DNA from: Haplomitrium mnioides
Lineage: Eukaryota > Marchantiophyta > Haplomitriopsida > Calobryales
Assembly: GCA_049999725.1 (NCBI GenBank)
Contig: JBNGIS010032798.1
Location: 45,837 to 109,836 of the forward strand
DNA: 64,000 nucleotides
Reading direction: 5' to 3'
This document shows, in pieces, positions 11,940 through 21,996 of this stretch. The notes beneath the pieces were generated by a model. That model did no database searches. It had not been told where the DNA came from and saw only the letters and a list, made by a program, of their open reading frames with translations. The translations under genes were made by a program, and so were the position numbers. How positions within the stretch are numbered: position 1 is the first letter of the stretch; each line of letters opens with the position of its first letter.

Positions 11940-12615
11940 TGTCTGTGCGTGCCTAGATTTGTCCATGCATGCATAGACTCATAAGTCCATGCGCACGTAA
12001 ACACAATGAGTTCATTTGGCAAGGACTCAGCAGTCCAAGCAAGCGCATACATCACGAGTTCCTATGGGCATGGACTCGGGAGTCCATATGCGTACAGACA
12101 CCACAAGTCCAATCACATGGAGACTTATCAGCCTTGCAGTACATAGACTCGTGAGTTGATGCGCACATGAACTTGTGACTCAAAGCAAGCAAAGACTTAT
12201 AAGTCTATGCGCACATGGACTCACGAGTCTAAGCATGCCTGCAATCATAAGTCTTTGTGGACATAGGATAACAAGTCTATGCGTGCATATGCTTACGAAT
12301 CTATTGGCACATGGACTCATGAGTCTTTGCGCCTAGAGACTCATGAGTTTTGCAATGCATAGATTTGTAATGTCAGTGCGCACTTGCACTTGTGGTGATT
12401 TTGCTCACCTAGACTCTCGAGTCCATGCGCACATGGGCTTATAGTGTCCACACACACATGGACTCACGAGTCTATGCACGCATAAACTCTTGAGTTATGC
12501 AAGCAAAGACTCAAGAATCCTTTCTCACCGTGATTAAGTAGTCCATGTGTGCAAGGGTTATTGATTCTCTCCTCACATGAACTCTTGAGACCATGCTAGC
12601 ATGGACTCTTTACAA
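11940..12615. repeat. 24-bp palindromic tandem array, about 27 units
   Basis: Unit starts (gtcc, gtct, gttc or atct) fall at 11961, 11985, 12010, 12033, 12058, 12082, 12107, about 12131, 12155, 12203, 12227, 12251, 12275, 12299, 12323, 12347, 12372, about 12396, 12421, 12446, 12470, 12494, about 12517, 12541, about 12565 and 12589. The step is 24 bp, plus or minus one. The consensus unit centres on GTCCATGCGCACATGGAC, a perfect inverted repeat with a 4-base centre. The array lies in the position of the gene M intron whose donor is visible in the left copy at 6,327. There only about one unit (gagtccatacacgcatggac, near 6,439) is present. Confidence 0.9.
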
Positions 12616-13001
12616 AAGAAAGATGAATTAGGACTTTTTTTCCTTCTCATCTTTGTATTATTCTTGAAGGTCTGATGTGAAAGTATCCTAAGGTTTCATT
12701 TTGCTGAAGTAGAACTTCTTTGGAGAGGCCTTATACAAAAAAATCCCATCTTTTGATTGTACAAAGAGCCTCATATAGACTTTGTGCCCCTTTCAAATCA
12801 TGGAAATTTGGACTAAAAGATCCATGTTGAACTTTTCGCCCTCACCTTGGAAAAGGTAGAGGTGATGCTCTATATCTCTTATTGTTCCACAACAAACTAG
12901 CCATTTGTTGGCTAGTTTTTTTCTTTTTGGCTTAGCTGCCTTTAGAACATTTACATAGGCTTTGGATGTGCCAATTTTGGAGCAATAGCTTGAGAAACCA
13001 T

Positions 13002-13771
13002 TTTCTCTACTACCAAAATTTGCAAAACCGTGTCTCTGAAAATGAAAGATAAAAAGGCTATGAAAAACCAAAGGAAAAAACTAGCTAAATAATAAGAAAA
13101 TGCAAAAATGACCATGAGATGAAAACTCAATCTTGTAGCTATACTTGCAATAGTGGAAAGAAACTTCAAATTGTTGTTTTTATATTCTTGAAATTCAAAA
13201 AAAAAAAATTTACTACCAAAAAGAAATTCGCAAAGTTTTCAGCACGTTGGTTTGTATGGTGGGAAAAAAGTTAGTATCTAAAGCGCTCCTTATTCTCATC
13301 TTTCTAGTTTTTTGTTTTCATTTTCTTTGGTAAAATTTGCACTATTTTGTTGTTTTGTGAGTTTTTCCTAAAAAAAAACCATATTTTTTGTACACTAGAA
13401 GGTAGCAAGATTATATGCTTTAATCATTCATTGTTTTTTTTTACTTTTTGATTTGTATTTCTAAATAGAAAGAGTGTTAAGAGGCAAGAAGCGATTAGAA
13501 TTCTAAGACTCATGTTCTCAAAAAAGTGTTTCTTTTGGACAACAACTTGAGATACCTTCAAATCAACATTTTGAAGAGGCAAGCATTGGCACACAAAGAG
13601 CATCAAGTGTAATGGCTAGTATTTTGTTCAAAAAACATACCACTTGTTGAATAAGATACATCAACAAATGAAGATCATAGGAGTGAACTCTATGCACGCA
13701 TAGGATCAAAGAGTGAACCATTTGTATGTATAGGATCAAAGACTCAACCTTATGCACGCATTGGATCTAAC
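13002..13771. promoter_or_regulatory. Divergent intergenic region between genes M and T, right copy
   Basis: This 770-bp region is the counterpart of 5,300-5,969, with the conserved inverted block at about 13,333-13,353. Three palindromic-core units follow each other just before the T start (ctatgcacgcatagg, ttgtatgtataggatc and ttatgcacgcattggatc at about 13,690-13,768). The open frame running through it on the minus strand (13,002-13,169) is hydrophobic, has no equivalent in the left arm and is not considered coding. Confidence 0.45.
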
Positions 13772-16700
13772 ATGCCTATAAGGAAATCAAACTTAACTCC
13801 TTCTAGAGATTTTCAAAACACCAAGACTAACGCACGTATTGGGTTGGATACTCCAATAGAACTTCGTTTCAATCAAACTAGAGCTCCTCCTTTGAGATTC
13901 AAAAACAACAAAGACACCTTGAAGTCAACTACCTTGAGTTCAAATCACAATTATCAAAAGGTTGTGGAGGTCTTTTTGTCAACAAAGTATGAAGATTTTG
14001 GTGAAGATTATGTTTTGGCTTGGTCGAGTTCTCCTACAACTCAAACTTGTTTAAAGAGATCTAAAAAGCATTTTTGGAGAACCAAAAATATTTTTGATGA
14101 TGCAAAAATCTAGAAGAATATGCTTTGTCTCTAATGGCTGGATTTGCATACTGACTCAATTGACCAGCCAACTATAAGAGTTCTTTATCTGGGCTAAAAC
14201 CCCAATGAGTAAATCTTTTACATAACAATTCATTGCCAAAAGTCCATCGTGACGAGAGCTTTATAAAGAAAAAAATTGATCTGATATTAATTTTGAAATT
14301 GAGGAGAATTTCATGTTGCCAAAATAAGTTTTTGTTGTTGTGCAAGATAGATTTCTTAAAAGTTGTAAGATAAATATACTTTTAACAAAGCATGAAGAAT
14401 TGAGATACTACATTGTAATGGGGAGTACCAAAGAAAGACTCCAACCTTGATAATTGATTTAATCTTCTAGGTGGTATGATTGTATGTAGAAGAGCCTTCA
14501 AGTTTATATTATTGGTTGGGATTAATTGAATCCAAAAGATTTCAAAATCTCAAGAATGCAGATACTGGAGGCATTTTTTGAAATAGAGATCTATCTTCAA
14601 AAGAAGTGTTCCTATATTTGTGGATGGAAAATCTTTTCCAATGATATTATGAGAAAATGCTAACTCGTAAATTTTATAATTTTCCATATAATCTTACCAA
14701 ATTGGAAGTTTATGACTACTACCCAACTTATTTGAAAGAGAAGAATCCTGATTGCATTCTTTGCTTTTATGGTTTCACAAAACATTGGAGAACGCATTTT
14801 CCAAATGTCAAAATTCCAAAATGTAATGGATTTGTTGTTTGTGAAATGTGCTAAGAAGTTAAATTGACGTGGGAGAAATCCATTCCAGAGTTTGACAAAG
14901 GCAACAATTGCTTTAGTTTTTGAAATTGAAGGTTATTATGATGTTCTTCTTCTTCTTGTTTGAAAATCTTCATTTACTAAGAAAAATTTGAAGAGCTAAT
15001 GCTTTAAGAACTCACTGGGTGAGAGATGTGATTCTCTAACTAACCAAAGTCAATGCTAGCCTTGGAGATGTTGTTCTTTCTTTGTAACCCTATATGTGTA
15101 TAGGGTTTTTTTGAATGTTGATTTGAATAATAAATGTGCATAGAGTCAGAAAAAAAAACCTAGGAATTGTTGTTGTTGTCTAAGACTCTACGCCTACATA
15201 GGTTTTGTTACGTTTTTTTTTAATCATAAGCACATCAAGAATCAAAGACAAAGTAGAAAATGTTCTTGTTGTTGTTTGTGACTCTATGTATATATAAGGT
15301 TTGCTATTGTTGCTTTCAATCCAAGGTGCACCCAAAGAAAAAGCAAACTCATAAAATAATGTTGTTGTTTGTACCCCTATGTATGTATAGGTTTGGTTGT
15401 TGTTTCTTCAAATCCCAAGCGTGACTACAGACAAACCAAGCAAAAGAATTGATGTTGTTGTTTTTGAACCCATGCGCACATAGGTTTTGTTACTATTTCT
15501 TTGAATCCTCTATGCACTTTGAGTCAAAGCAAACATAAGAATTGTAGTTCTTGTTTGTGACCTTACGGGTGCAGAGGTTTTACTTTTCTCTTTTTGAATC
15601 TCAGGTGTGTGTTGAGTCAAAGTGATCTTCAAAGTTGTTAGGGTTGTTTGTTGCTCTAAGCTTACCTACATTTTGTTATTGTTGTTTTGAACCTTTGCAC
15701 GTTTAGACTAAAAACAAGCATTCAAATTGTTGTTTATTCTTTTGACCTTTTGCTCTCAAAATTTTTCTTAGTGTTGGACTAAAGTTATTCGTGTGAGATT
15801 AACTTTTAAATTTCTCATTATCGAGACATGTTTGACATATTTATTCATATATTTTGGTTTTCTTGTGTGATGCAGTCAAATAAAATTGCCAATTGTTTCT
15901 TCATCGTGACCAACAAATGAAAGAAAGAGTGAAACTTGCAAACCATTGACTTGCATACATTCCATATTGGTAGAGATTGTTTGGTGGGTGTGCATGTTGT
16001 TGGTGCTTTAAATTTCAATCATACTCTTTGAGGGTCTTCTTAGCCTACAAAAACTTGAGAAGTGACTCCAATTTGACCATTACAATGTTCAATAAAATGA
16101 TATGTGAGTTTCAAGGGCCATTGCCTCCCACTTTTTATCTTCAGCTAGATACTACCACATGAGAGAATAAGAATTTCATTTTATTTGGATATCTTAGTCT
16201 CTTGATTGCCAAGAATGTTTTCTAAAAAATCAAAGTGGGATTTTTTATGGTTGGCTATACTCACAATCAATCGATTAAATGTTTTCTAGATCTCCAAAAT
16301 GACTTAAATGGGTGAAGACTTTTACCATAACAAGTCTTAGTGAGGCACTACAACTATCTTATAATCCTAAACTACCATTAGTTCTTATGCTAGAGACTTG
16401 GGATTCCAAGTTGTTTCTGCAACAATCTCCTTCATTGGTACAAAAAATAAATGATATTACCTTCAATCAACAATTCAAGTTCAAGTTGAGTATTTCAAAG
16501 GCAAATATTTTGAGCAAATAATTTTCAATAGATGAATGTGAAAGCCAAAATGGGTAAGGAAATTCTAAGTTTTAGGATGTGAAAGCCAAAATGTTTATTT
16601 GTGTCGTTGCATCACTCAATATAAAGGAAAGACCGTTTTGGATTACCAAAGTCCTCATAGTTTTGTCATTTAATGAGGAAGAACCTCTGAATCTAAAACA

Positions 16701-16905
16701 AGTACATGTTCTAAGGTTTGCTTGTGAGGTTGGAGATGCATTTTTTGGACAATACTTCTCAGAAAAAATAGCAACTACAAAAGTAAACTGCAAGTTCAAA
16801 TTGCATATTGATATAACAATCAACACCATCAACACTAACAAAGACCATGAAAATCTTGATAAATCTTCTAAAGCTGATGCCGAAGAAATCGATACGAGTG
16901 ACTAA
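13772..16905 (+). pseudogene. Gene T, right copy: DUF7869-like transposase-type pseudogene
   Basis: The first block starts at ATG 13,772 and is open for 113 codons (RDFQNT..NARIGLDTP, then YEDFGEDYVLAWSSS). A second block at 14,657-14,854 has KHWRTHFPNVKIPK and a Cys pair in FVVCEMC. After an intron holding the 92-bp array, a likely acceptor (ttgtgtgatgcag, about 15,863-15,875) precedes DQQMKERVKLANH (about 15,910-15,950). HVVGALNFN (about 15,990) and LPPTFYLQLDTTT..ENKNFILFGYLSLL (about 16,123-16,200) follow, then VGYTHNQ, a spacer and LQLSYNPK. The last block, 16,579-16,905, is open for 108 codons with RPFWITKVL and DAFFGQYFSEKI and resembles a small BAH/Tudor-like C-terminal domain. Stops and frameshifts separate the blocks. 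Family assignment rests on the LQLD..ENKN / GHTH..DQMFSR pattern recalled from DUF7869-type plant proteins. Confidence 0.65.
15075..15720. repeat. About 92-bp array in a gene T intron, right copy
   Basis: Imperfect units consist of gtaaccctatatgtgtatagg, a t-rich spacer and gttgttgttgt-tgactctatg. They are the reverse complement of the 3,120-3,700 units, as expected for inverted arms. Units begin near 15,085, 15,185, 15,275, 15,370, 15,465 and 15,555 and decay after 15,600. The array ends before the inferred splice acceptor at about 15,875. Confidence 0.7.
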
Positions 16906-17269
16906 GCCTATTTACAATTTTTTTTAAAATAAATGCTTCTCTACCATATTGTTTATAGTGTGCTTTTAACTTATGTTGTAATTTAAGTTTACATGTTTTA
17001 TAAATTATATGAGTATTTCATTCAAGAAATTTCTTGTTGTTGAGACAAATTTATATTTGAGCTTGAACTTTTAAGTGTAAATCATTACTAGTTCATTCTT
17101 ATCATCAACAAATAAAATTTAAATAGAAAATAATAATCTTTATTTGGTTTGTTAAACAAAATTTGATCCAAAATATTGCCATATTCTTTTCTGCTTGACT
17201 GTTGGCTAGAAGCATTTTAATGTTTTGGGTACTAAATCCTTTGGTATAGATCTTTAGAATTGTTGAAGC
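16906..17269. other. 3' flank of gene T, right copy
   Basis: AT-rich sequence without coding content. It contains caaaatttgatc-caaaatattgcc and gctagaagcattt, which match the left arm inverted at about 940-1,020 (aaatgcttctaaccaac and aaaatatagtaatatt). I see no poly(A) signal that I would defend. Confidence 0.45.
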
Positions 17270-17398
17270 ATCCGCCTACCTTGAGTATTGAATCCTTTGC
17301 TAGCATTGACTTTGATGTAAAACTCAAAACCTCTTGCGCTCTTGGACTCTGATGTTGAACTTGGAATCCCTTGTATTCAGAGACTCCAATGCATCCTT
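17270..17398. repeat. Remnant of the outer 37-bp array, right arm
   Basis: Two to three units (tttgctagcattgactttgatg, ctcttggactctgatgttgaac, attcagagactccaatgc) are the reverse complement of left-arm 760-870. The array is cut off at about 17,398, where gypsy element A starts. Confidence 0.65.
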
Positions 17399-18420
17399 CA
17401 GTAATCTCTTAGCATATTGCACTTGGTAAAGTTGGCTCTTTGCCAAAAAATAGGAAATATGGTGAAAATATACCCAAAGAAGATTGGAGACTTAATAGAT
17501 ACTCGTTGTCAACCACTACAATTGGAGATTCCAATCTCTCAAACGACCTTGTTGCAACCCATACATCTAGAGTCCTATTATCACAATTTGGACAACTTTT
17601 TTGGCCAAACTATCAACATTTGGATATTTCTTAGAAATAGTATGATGGTCAATTAAAGACTGATAATGCAATGCATAAAATTCTCTTCTCAATTTAGTCC
17701 CTTGATATGTAAGCACACTTTAGCTAGTGCATGATAGTGACTCAAGATCTTATTAATGAAAGCATAAGCAACTCTTTTACTAGTTGTTTTTGGCAATACT
17801 ACCAACCCTATCCACTTGGAGAAAGGCTCCACCATCATTAAAAAATATTTATCATTGCATTTAGTTAATGGTAATTGTCTTGAAAATTTCAAAATCCAGC
17901 TGTACTCTAGATACATCATAGACAATAATTGCAATAGAGGTGCGGAAGAATCAAAAGAACCTCTTACCCAATCACAAATAAAGTATTTTGTTACCATTTT
18001 TTGCACATCGTAATGCATGACATGGTACCAATACTAAACCTGAAGTAGACTATGACTCCAAAGTGCCCCAACTCTTCATATGCATGCTACACCAAGCTAG
18101 CTTTCAAGAAAGGATATGGGACAACTTGCACATTGCCATCTTCTTTAATGTGCAGTAATTATAACCCATCAATTTCTAAAGTGTTTGGCTCTTTGCAAAA
18201 TTTGGTCATGTTCTTTGGCATCAATCAAACTAGGTAGAAAACCTGTACATAGAAACTCCAAAAACACATATTCCTCATGGATTTCTATGATCACTAATGC
18301 TTCATAATATGAACCCCTTGGGCCCAATCTTACCCTCATTCTAGAGGTGAATGATGGTTCGCCTTCTATACCTATCATACAAAGAAAAGCAAATGCAAGC
18401 CACCCTTGCACCACCTCTTG
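17399..18420 (-). pseudogene. Integrase pseudogene of gypsy element A
   Basis: The minus strand at 18,018-17,689 reads HYDVQKMVTKYFICDWVRGS, then LPLTKCNDKYFLMMVEPFSKWIG, matching the gypsy integrase core around its first catalytic Asp. The equivalent position reads V-E in MMVEPFSKW. Downstream, frames shift through LLIDHHTISKK, LAKKVVQIV and YGLQQGRLRDWNLQL to about 17,410. The section 18,050-18,420 corresponds to the N-terminal, zinc-binding side and is very degraded. Confidence 0.7.
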
Positions 18421-18459
18421 ATGTGTCTCCTCATGTTATCAAACTCGAGTACCATCTTG

Positions 18460-20400
18460 TTGGCTCAGTTTCTACTTAGCCCATCGTTGTTTTAGTTCAC
18501 CATGCTAGGTCAATGAACAACCTGAAATTCAAACTCTTGCAAAATCAAAACCCACCTTGGAAGCCTACATGTGAGCTTATTCAACTCCATGAACCACTTC
18601 AATGGTTGATGATCAGTAATAATAATGAAAGGGTTACCGTAGAACCAACATTAGAAATGGGCTATTGCCTGAATTACAGCCAAAAACTCTCCTTTATAAG
18701 AGTTTTCCTCTTGATTTAAAACTGCACCAAGTCCAAGTGCCTTCCAATCAATACAAAGCTGGAAGGACTGCTCTTTCGTCTTCTTAGAATAAGAGTAGAA
18801 GTCAACTTATCTTTAAGCTATTGGAAAGCCTTCTCTTACTCCTCATTCAACTTTCTTTTTTTGGTCCATCTTTGTAAAAAACGTGAGCGCTTTGGCAATA
18901 GAATCAGACCCTTTCACACACTGCTGATAATAGTTGGCAAGTGTTATGAATGCTAGACTCTACTTACATCTGTGAGGCATGGTATATGTGTGAAGGCCTC
19001 CAAGTTTTCTTAATGTAATCCTAGTCTTCATGGATATGTAGTGTGAACCAAGTACTCAATAAGTTATAGTAACAATTGATGATCCAACCTACATGACAAT
19101 GCATCTAGAATGGTATGAAACCTTTTTTGTTTGTACTCCAACTTGAAATCAAAGAGTTACAATTGATCTTCTCAACAATGACGGCAGCTTGTAATTTCTA
19201 AACAAATTGATTATACTTAGGACTTGTGATTGATGCACATAAGTACAAGTTTTCTCAAAAGATGTTATCTCCAAATCTTTGTAGCATAAACTATTTCTAG
19301 TTGCTCTTGGTTCACTACAAAATAGTTTCTCTATTTGTCGAATAGTATTTAACCAGCATGATATAAAGTCCATCCTCAAACTCCAGTTGCAACATTGCTC
19401 CAATAGCAAAATTAAAAGCATCAAAATCAAATATATATAGTATATCTTTAAATCATATAATTGTAGAATATGGTGAGAGGAGATTTCTCTATTGAGTTGT
19501 TGAAATGTTGATTACTCATTGGAGGTCTATTGAAACTTGGCCTCATTGTTTAGCATATCTATTAGCATTACTGCATTGTATGCATAGTAATGGATGAATT
19601 GTTGATAAAAGCTTGCTAATCCATTGAATGCTCTAACATACTTTGCGTCCTTTGACATTGGCCGCTCAATAATAGACTAAATATTTTCTCCTTCCATCTT
19701 GATACCATCTACATACATACCATCTACATACATCTTATACCCTAGCTAAGTCACCTTTGAATTCCAAAATTTACACTGAGACCTCTTGCAATAAAACTTC
19801 TACTTATACAATCTTTGCAATGCTTCTTTGAGATACCTATGATGTTCAAAATTTTACTAAAGATAAGAATATCACTCAAGAATATAGAAACTCATTTATC
19901 AAATAACCCATCAAAAACTTGATGCACTTGATCAATGAATATGTTCAAGGCATTTGTGAGACCAAATATAAGAACTTGGCACTCTAAATACCCATACCTT
20001 GTGTGAAATTTTTTTTTTCACATCATTCGATTTGAATGTACTTTGCAAAAAAAACCACTTTGACGATCCAACGAAGATAAGAAGTGTGCACCACTTAATT
20101 GATCTAGAAAATCATCAATGTGAGGCAAATAGTAGGTGTTCTTCATTTTTTGCTTGTTAAGACCATAATAATCTATGCAAAAAAAAAACTACCATTCTTC
20201 TTTGGTACAAAGAACATCAACGAGACTAAAATGAAGTTATATGTTGAATGAAATACTTTTCAAGAAGCTCCATCAAGGTTTTGAGATGCTCTTCCGATTC
20301 TTGTGGGCATGTTTGGAACAAACCATTTAAAAATAGTATTTTCTACTATCAACTCAATCTCAAATGATATTCGTTAGTAATCTGATAAGTTTTCTTTGCA
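18460..20400 (-). pseudogene. Reverse transcriptase and RNase H pseudogene of element A
   Basis: Minus-strand fragments include ITDHQPLKWFMELNKL (about 18,630-18,570; RNase H, with the TDH Asp), KGEFLAVIQAIAHF (about 18,700-18,660) and FDFDAFNFAIGAMLQ (about 19,430-19,380). RT finger and palm pieces at about 20,210-20,020 read MKNTYYLPHIDDFLDQLSGA and FLSSLD. Stops and frameshifts occur every few tens of codons. No intact YxDD box was located. Confidence 0.65.
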
Positions 20401-21229
20401 AATCATTTAGAAACACAATTGCAAACTCTTTCAAAGTGTTGTCAAGCACTGTGATAGATGTGGATTTTTCTCCTTCCTTATTTGATCGATTCCATGATGA
20501 GCTTGATCCAATCAACAAATATAGAACCTTCTTTTTGTAACTCTTTCTCCATACAAGTGATATGTTGAATTGACTCAGGCATTTTCACCAACCGTGTTGG
20601 CTACCTTCAAAAAGAGTGCCTATCTTGTAAAGTAACTTGAATTTGCTCTTTTCTAAATCAATGTGAGCAAATAGATTTCAAGCCAAGTTAAGTTCAAAAT
20701 GATACCATATTGCAATTTCATAGCTACAAATTGCATAGATTTTGCATAACTGTTTCTAATACTTGGAAAAAATGGCTTTTGAGTTTGGAATGCATCATTT
20801 TTTTGTTGTTGACTATAATTACAAAACCTTTCCTTGAGAGGCATAACTTTTGCTTTGAAAAATCAATTAGAATATATCATTTACTTAGCTACCTTCTTCC
20901 TCTATTGTGGCTTGAACAAGACAGCAAGACAAACTTTGGCAACTTAAGTAATTTGTAACCCTAAAGTAAAGTTGTTGGCAGTAAGTAGACTTAAAGTCTT
21001 GCATGCAATCAAATATGCAATTGTCAAATGCATCCAAAGTTGTCTTTCCATCATGTATTTTTGGCTTTGGAAAACATACATGGTTGTCTTCTTCTCAAAG
21101 AACATTTTTCTTCAGTCTTCTTTTGAACTTCCAAAGGGTAAGAAAGGTGCTTAATTTGTTGTTGCATTCTTGAATCACCACTCCGTTTTTCATTGATTCT
21201 TTGTAGCTCACAATTGAAAAGAGCTCTTT
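20401..21229 (-). pseudogene. Possible gag-side remnant of element A
   Basis: Between primer site and RT the minus strand shows broken reading stretches (21,257-21,051 with LSYPLEVQKKTEEKCSLRRRQP; 20,844-20,653 with MPLKERFCNYSQQQK). Neither gives a zinc knuckle or an aspartic protease motif that I can see. By position this should be gag/protease sequence, but it is unrecognised. Confidence 0.35.
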
Positions 21230-21241
21230 GCTTTGATACCA
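21230..21241 (-). other. Primer binding site, initiator-Met tRNA type
   Basis: Reverse complement TGGTATCAAAGC differs by one base from the TGGTATCAGAGC complementary to plant initiator tRNA-Met. It lies one base inside the LTR boundary at 21,243, which fixes element A as running to lower coordinates. Confidence 0.75.
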
Positions 21242-21242
21242 A

Positions 21243-21639
21243 TGTAAAAGAACTCAAAGAAAAACTCTAATAGAGTAAACTAACCAAATGCTAAGATAGG
21301 AAATCTCTCAATGAGTATACAAGAAAAATCAGAATAAGTAGTTGGGCAATAAGACCCCTCTATTTAGAAGTAGCCATCACTCAACTTCCTTTGCATGCAA
21401 GTTACTTCAACTTCCAACCTTAAAAGACTCTTTATCTTACTTCTCTAAAAGTAACTTTAATGACAAGCTNNNNNNNNNNAAAGACTCTTTATCTTACTTC
21501 TCTAAAAGTAACTTTAATGACAAGCTACTTTAATTTCCAAACCTAAAAGACAAATGGAAACTGGATAATTATAGATAAGGTCTTTAAAAAATAGGGGAAT
21601 TATTATCCACCTCAATTGTGATTCCTAGACCTTTCAACA
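21243..21639 (-). repeat. LTR shared by tandem gypsy elements A and B
   Basis: The 397 bp are bounded by TG (21,243) and CA (21,638-21,639). A tRNA-Met primer site sits on the low-coordinate side and a polypurine tract (minus strand gaaaaagatgggga, 21,640-21,653) on the high side. A primer site marks a 5' LTR and a polypurine tract a 3' LTR, so this single LTR serves both. The true length is about 340 bp if the duplicated block across the N gap is an artefact. Confidence 0.75.
21423..21526. other. 10-N assembly gap flanked by identical 47-bp ends
   Basis: Ns occupy 21,470-21,479. The 47 bases before (21,423-21,469) and after (21,480-21,526) are identical, starting aaagactctttatc and ending aatgacaagct. 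This is the pattern left when two overlapping contig ends are joined with a placeholder gap. Confidence 0.9.
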
Positions 21640-21996
21640 TCCCCATCTTTTTCATAAAAATGCAAAAAAAATCCATGTAGTTTTTCAAGAATTGCTACAC
21701 TCTTTGTCTCTCTACTCCATTCAATTTAGGTTGATCTCCAACTTCTCAATCCTTTGTAGTCTCTTTTGAAGTAGAGTTCATGATGTCTAGTTGCTATTGA
21801 AGATCCTAGTCTTCCAAATAGCCTTGGTGCAATATATACTTTCGTAGTCCTCTTTTTACAATTTGGGCAAGTCTTTCAGCTAAGCCACCATCCTCAAGAT
21901 GGTCTCTACAAGTAGTATGATAGTTGATAAAAATTTGATAACACAAGATCTAAAATTCTCCCATGAGTTTGATCCCTTGATCTCTAAGCACAATAG
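21640..21996 (-). mobile_element. Gypsy element B, 3' part (integrase end and polypurine tract)
   Basis: Minus strand from 21,996: LRDQGIKL, NYHTTCRDHLED, GLAERLAQIVKRGLRKY match the integrase between its second and third catalytic residues, with the Glu in GLAER. The match is to the same region of A at 17,705-17,560. About 200 bp later the sequence reaches the polypurine tract at 21,653-21,640. It continues at 35,130 beyond the G1 insertion; the target duplication AATAG is 21,992-21,996. Confidence 0.7.

Larger units (their letters stand above)
8738..13001 (-). pseudogene. Gene M, right copy: unrecognised protein with a DIPY-like motif
   Basis: The fuller copy, minus strand, has its start ATG at 12,999-13,001. 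Blocks in order are KWLVCCGTI..EHHLYLFQGEGEKFNM (about 12,905-12,820), YGKIYNWS and a Lys/Ser-rich segment (about 11,690-11,560), an acidic Glu-rich segment (about 11,510-11,450), and NWGSFQVKRLNKDFVELL (about 11,250-11,180). Then come KGRKKTRVEEAIEDQDQ (about 9,965-9,910), FYQAHGESNAKQLNGLVK, LVIADITYGYSF (about 9,690-9,650), VSSFVAITISKFWCFVIIH and HKYWMVSYWTKKEN, ending with KEEAAE and a stop at 8,738. The A-D-I-x-Y-G tract after a hydrophobic strand resembles motif IV (D/N-P-P-Y) of N6-adenine methyltransferases; this is a weak, inferred resemblance. Two tandem arrays sit in its introns. Several stops and frame changes make it non-functional. Confidence 0.55.
8720..17398. repeat. Right arm of the diverged inverted duplication
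   Basis: This is the reverse-complement counterpart of 430-7,780, and the longer arm because it keeps exons and arrays of gene M missing on the left. The outer boundary is near 17,398. There the 37-bp repeat stops (…agactccaatgc) and sequence of gypsy element A begins, so the arm was cut within its outer array or the gypsy element was truncated against it. Confidence 0.85.
17399..21242 (-). mobile_element. Ty3/gypsy element A, minus strand, truncated
   Basis: This is the internal region of an old gypsy retrotransposon. It runs from a primer binding site at 21,230-21,241 down through RT, RNase H and integrase, and is cut within or just after the integrase at about 17,399. Only about 0.85 kb lies between primer site and recognisable RT, so most gag and protease is missing or unrecognisable. 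It is heavily mutated. Its integrase and RT resemble element H (44.4-64 kb) more than G1 or G3. Confidence 0.75.

Noticed and set aside
13002-13169. Hydrophobic reading stretch as an upstream extension of gene M
   Set aside because: No matching sequence in the left arm. The two arms become similar at the ATG at 13,001 / 5,970.
21342-21533. Open frame of 63 codons across the N gap
   Set aside because: It exists only because Ns are read through and the flanking sequence is duplicated. The region is LTR.
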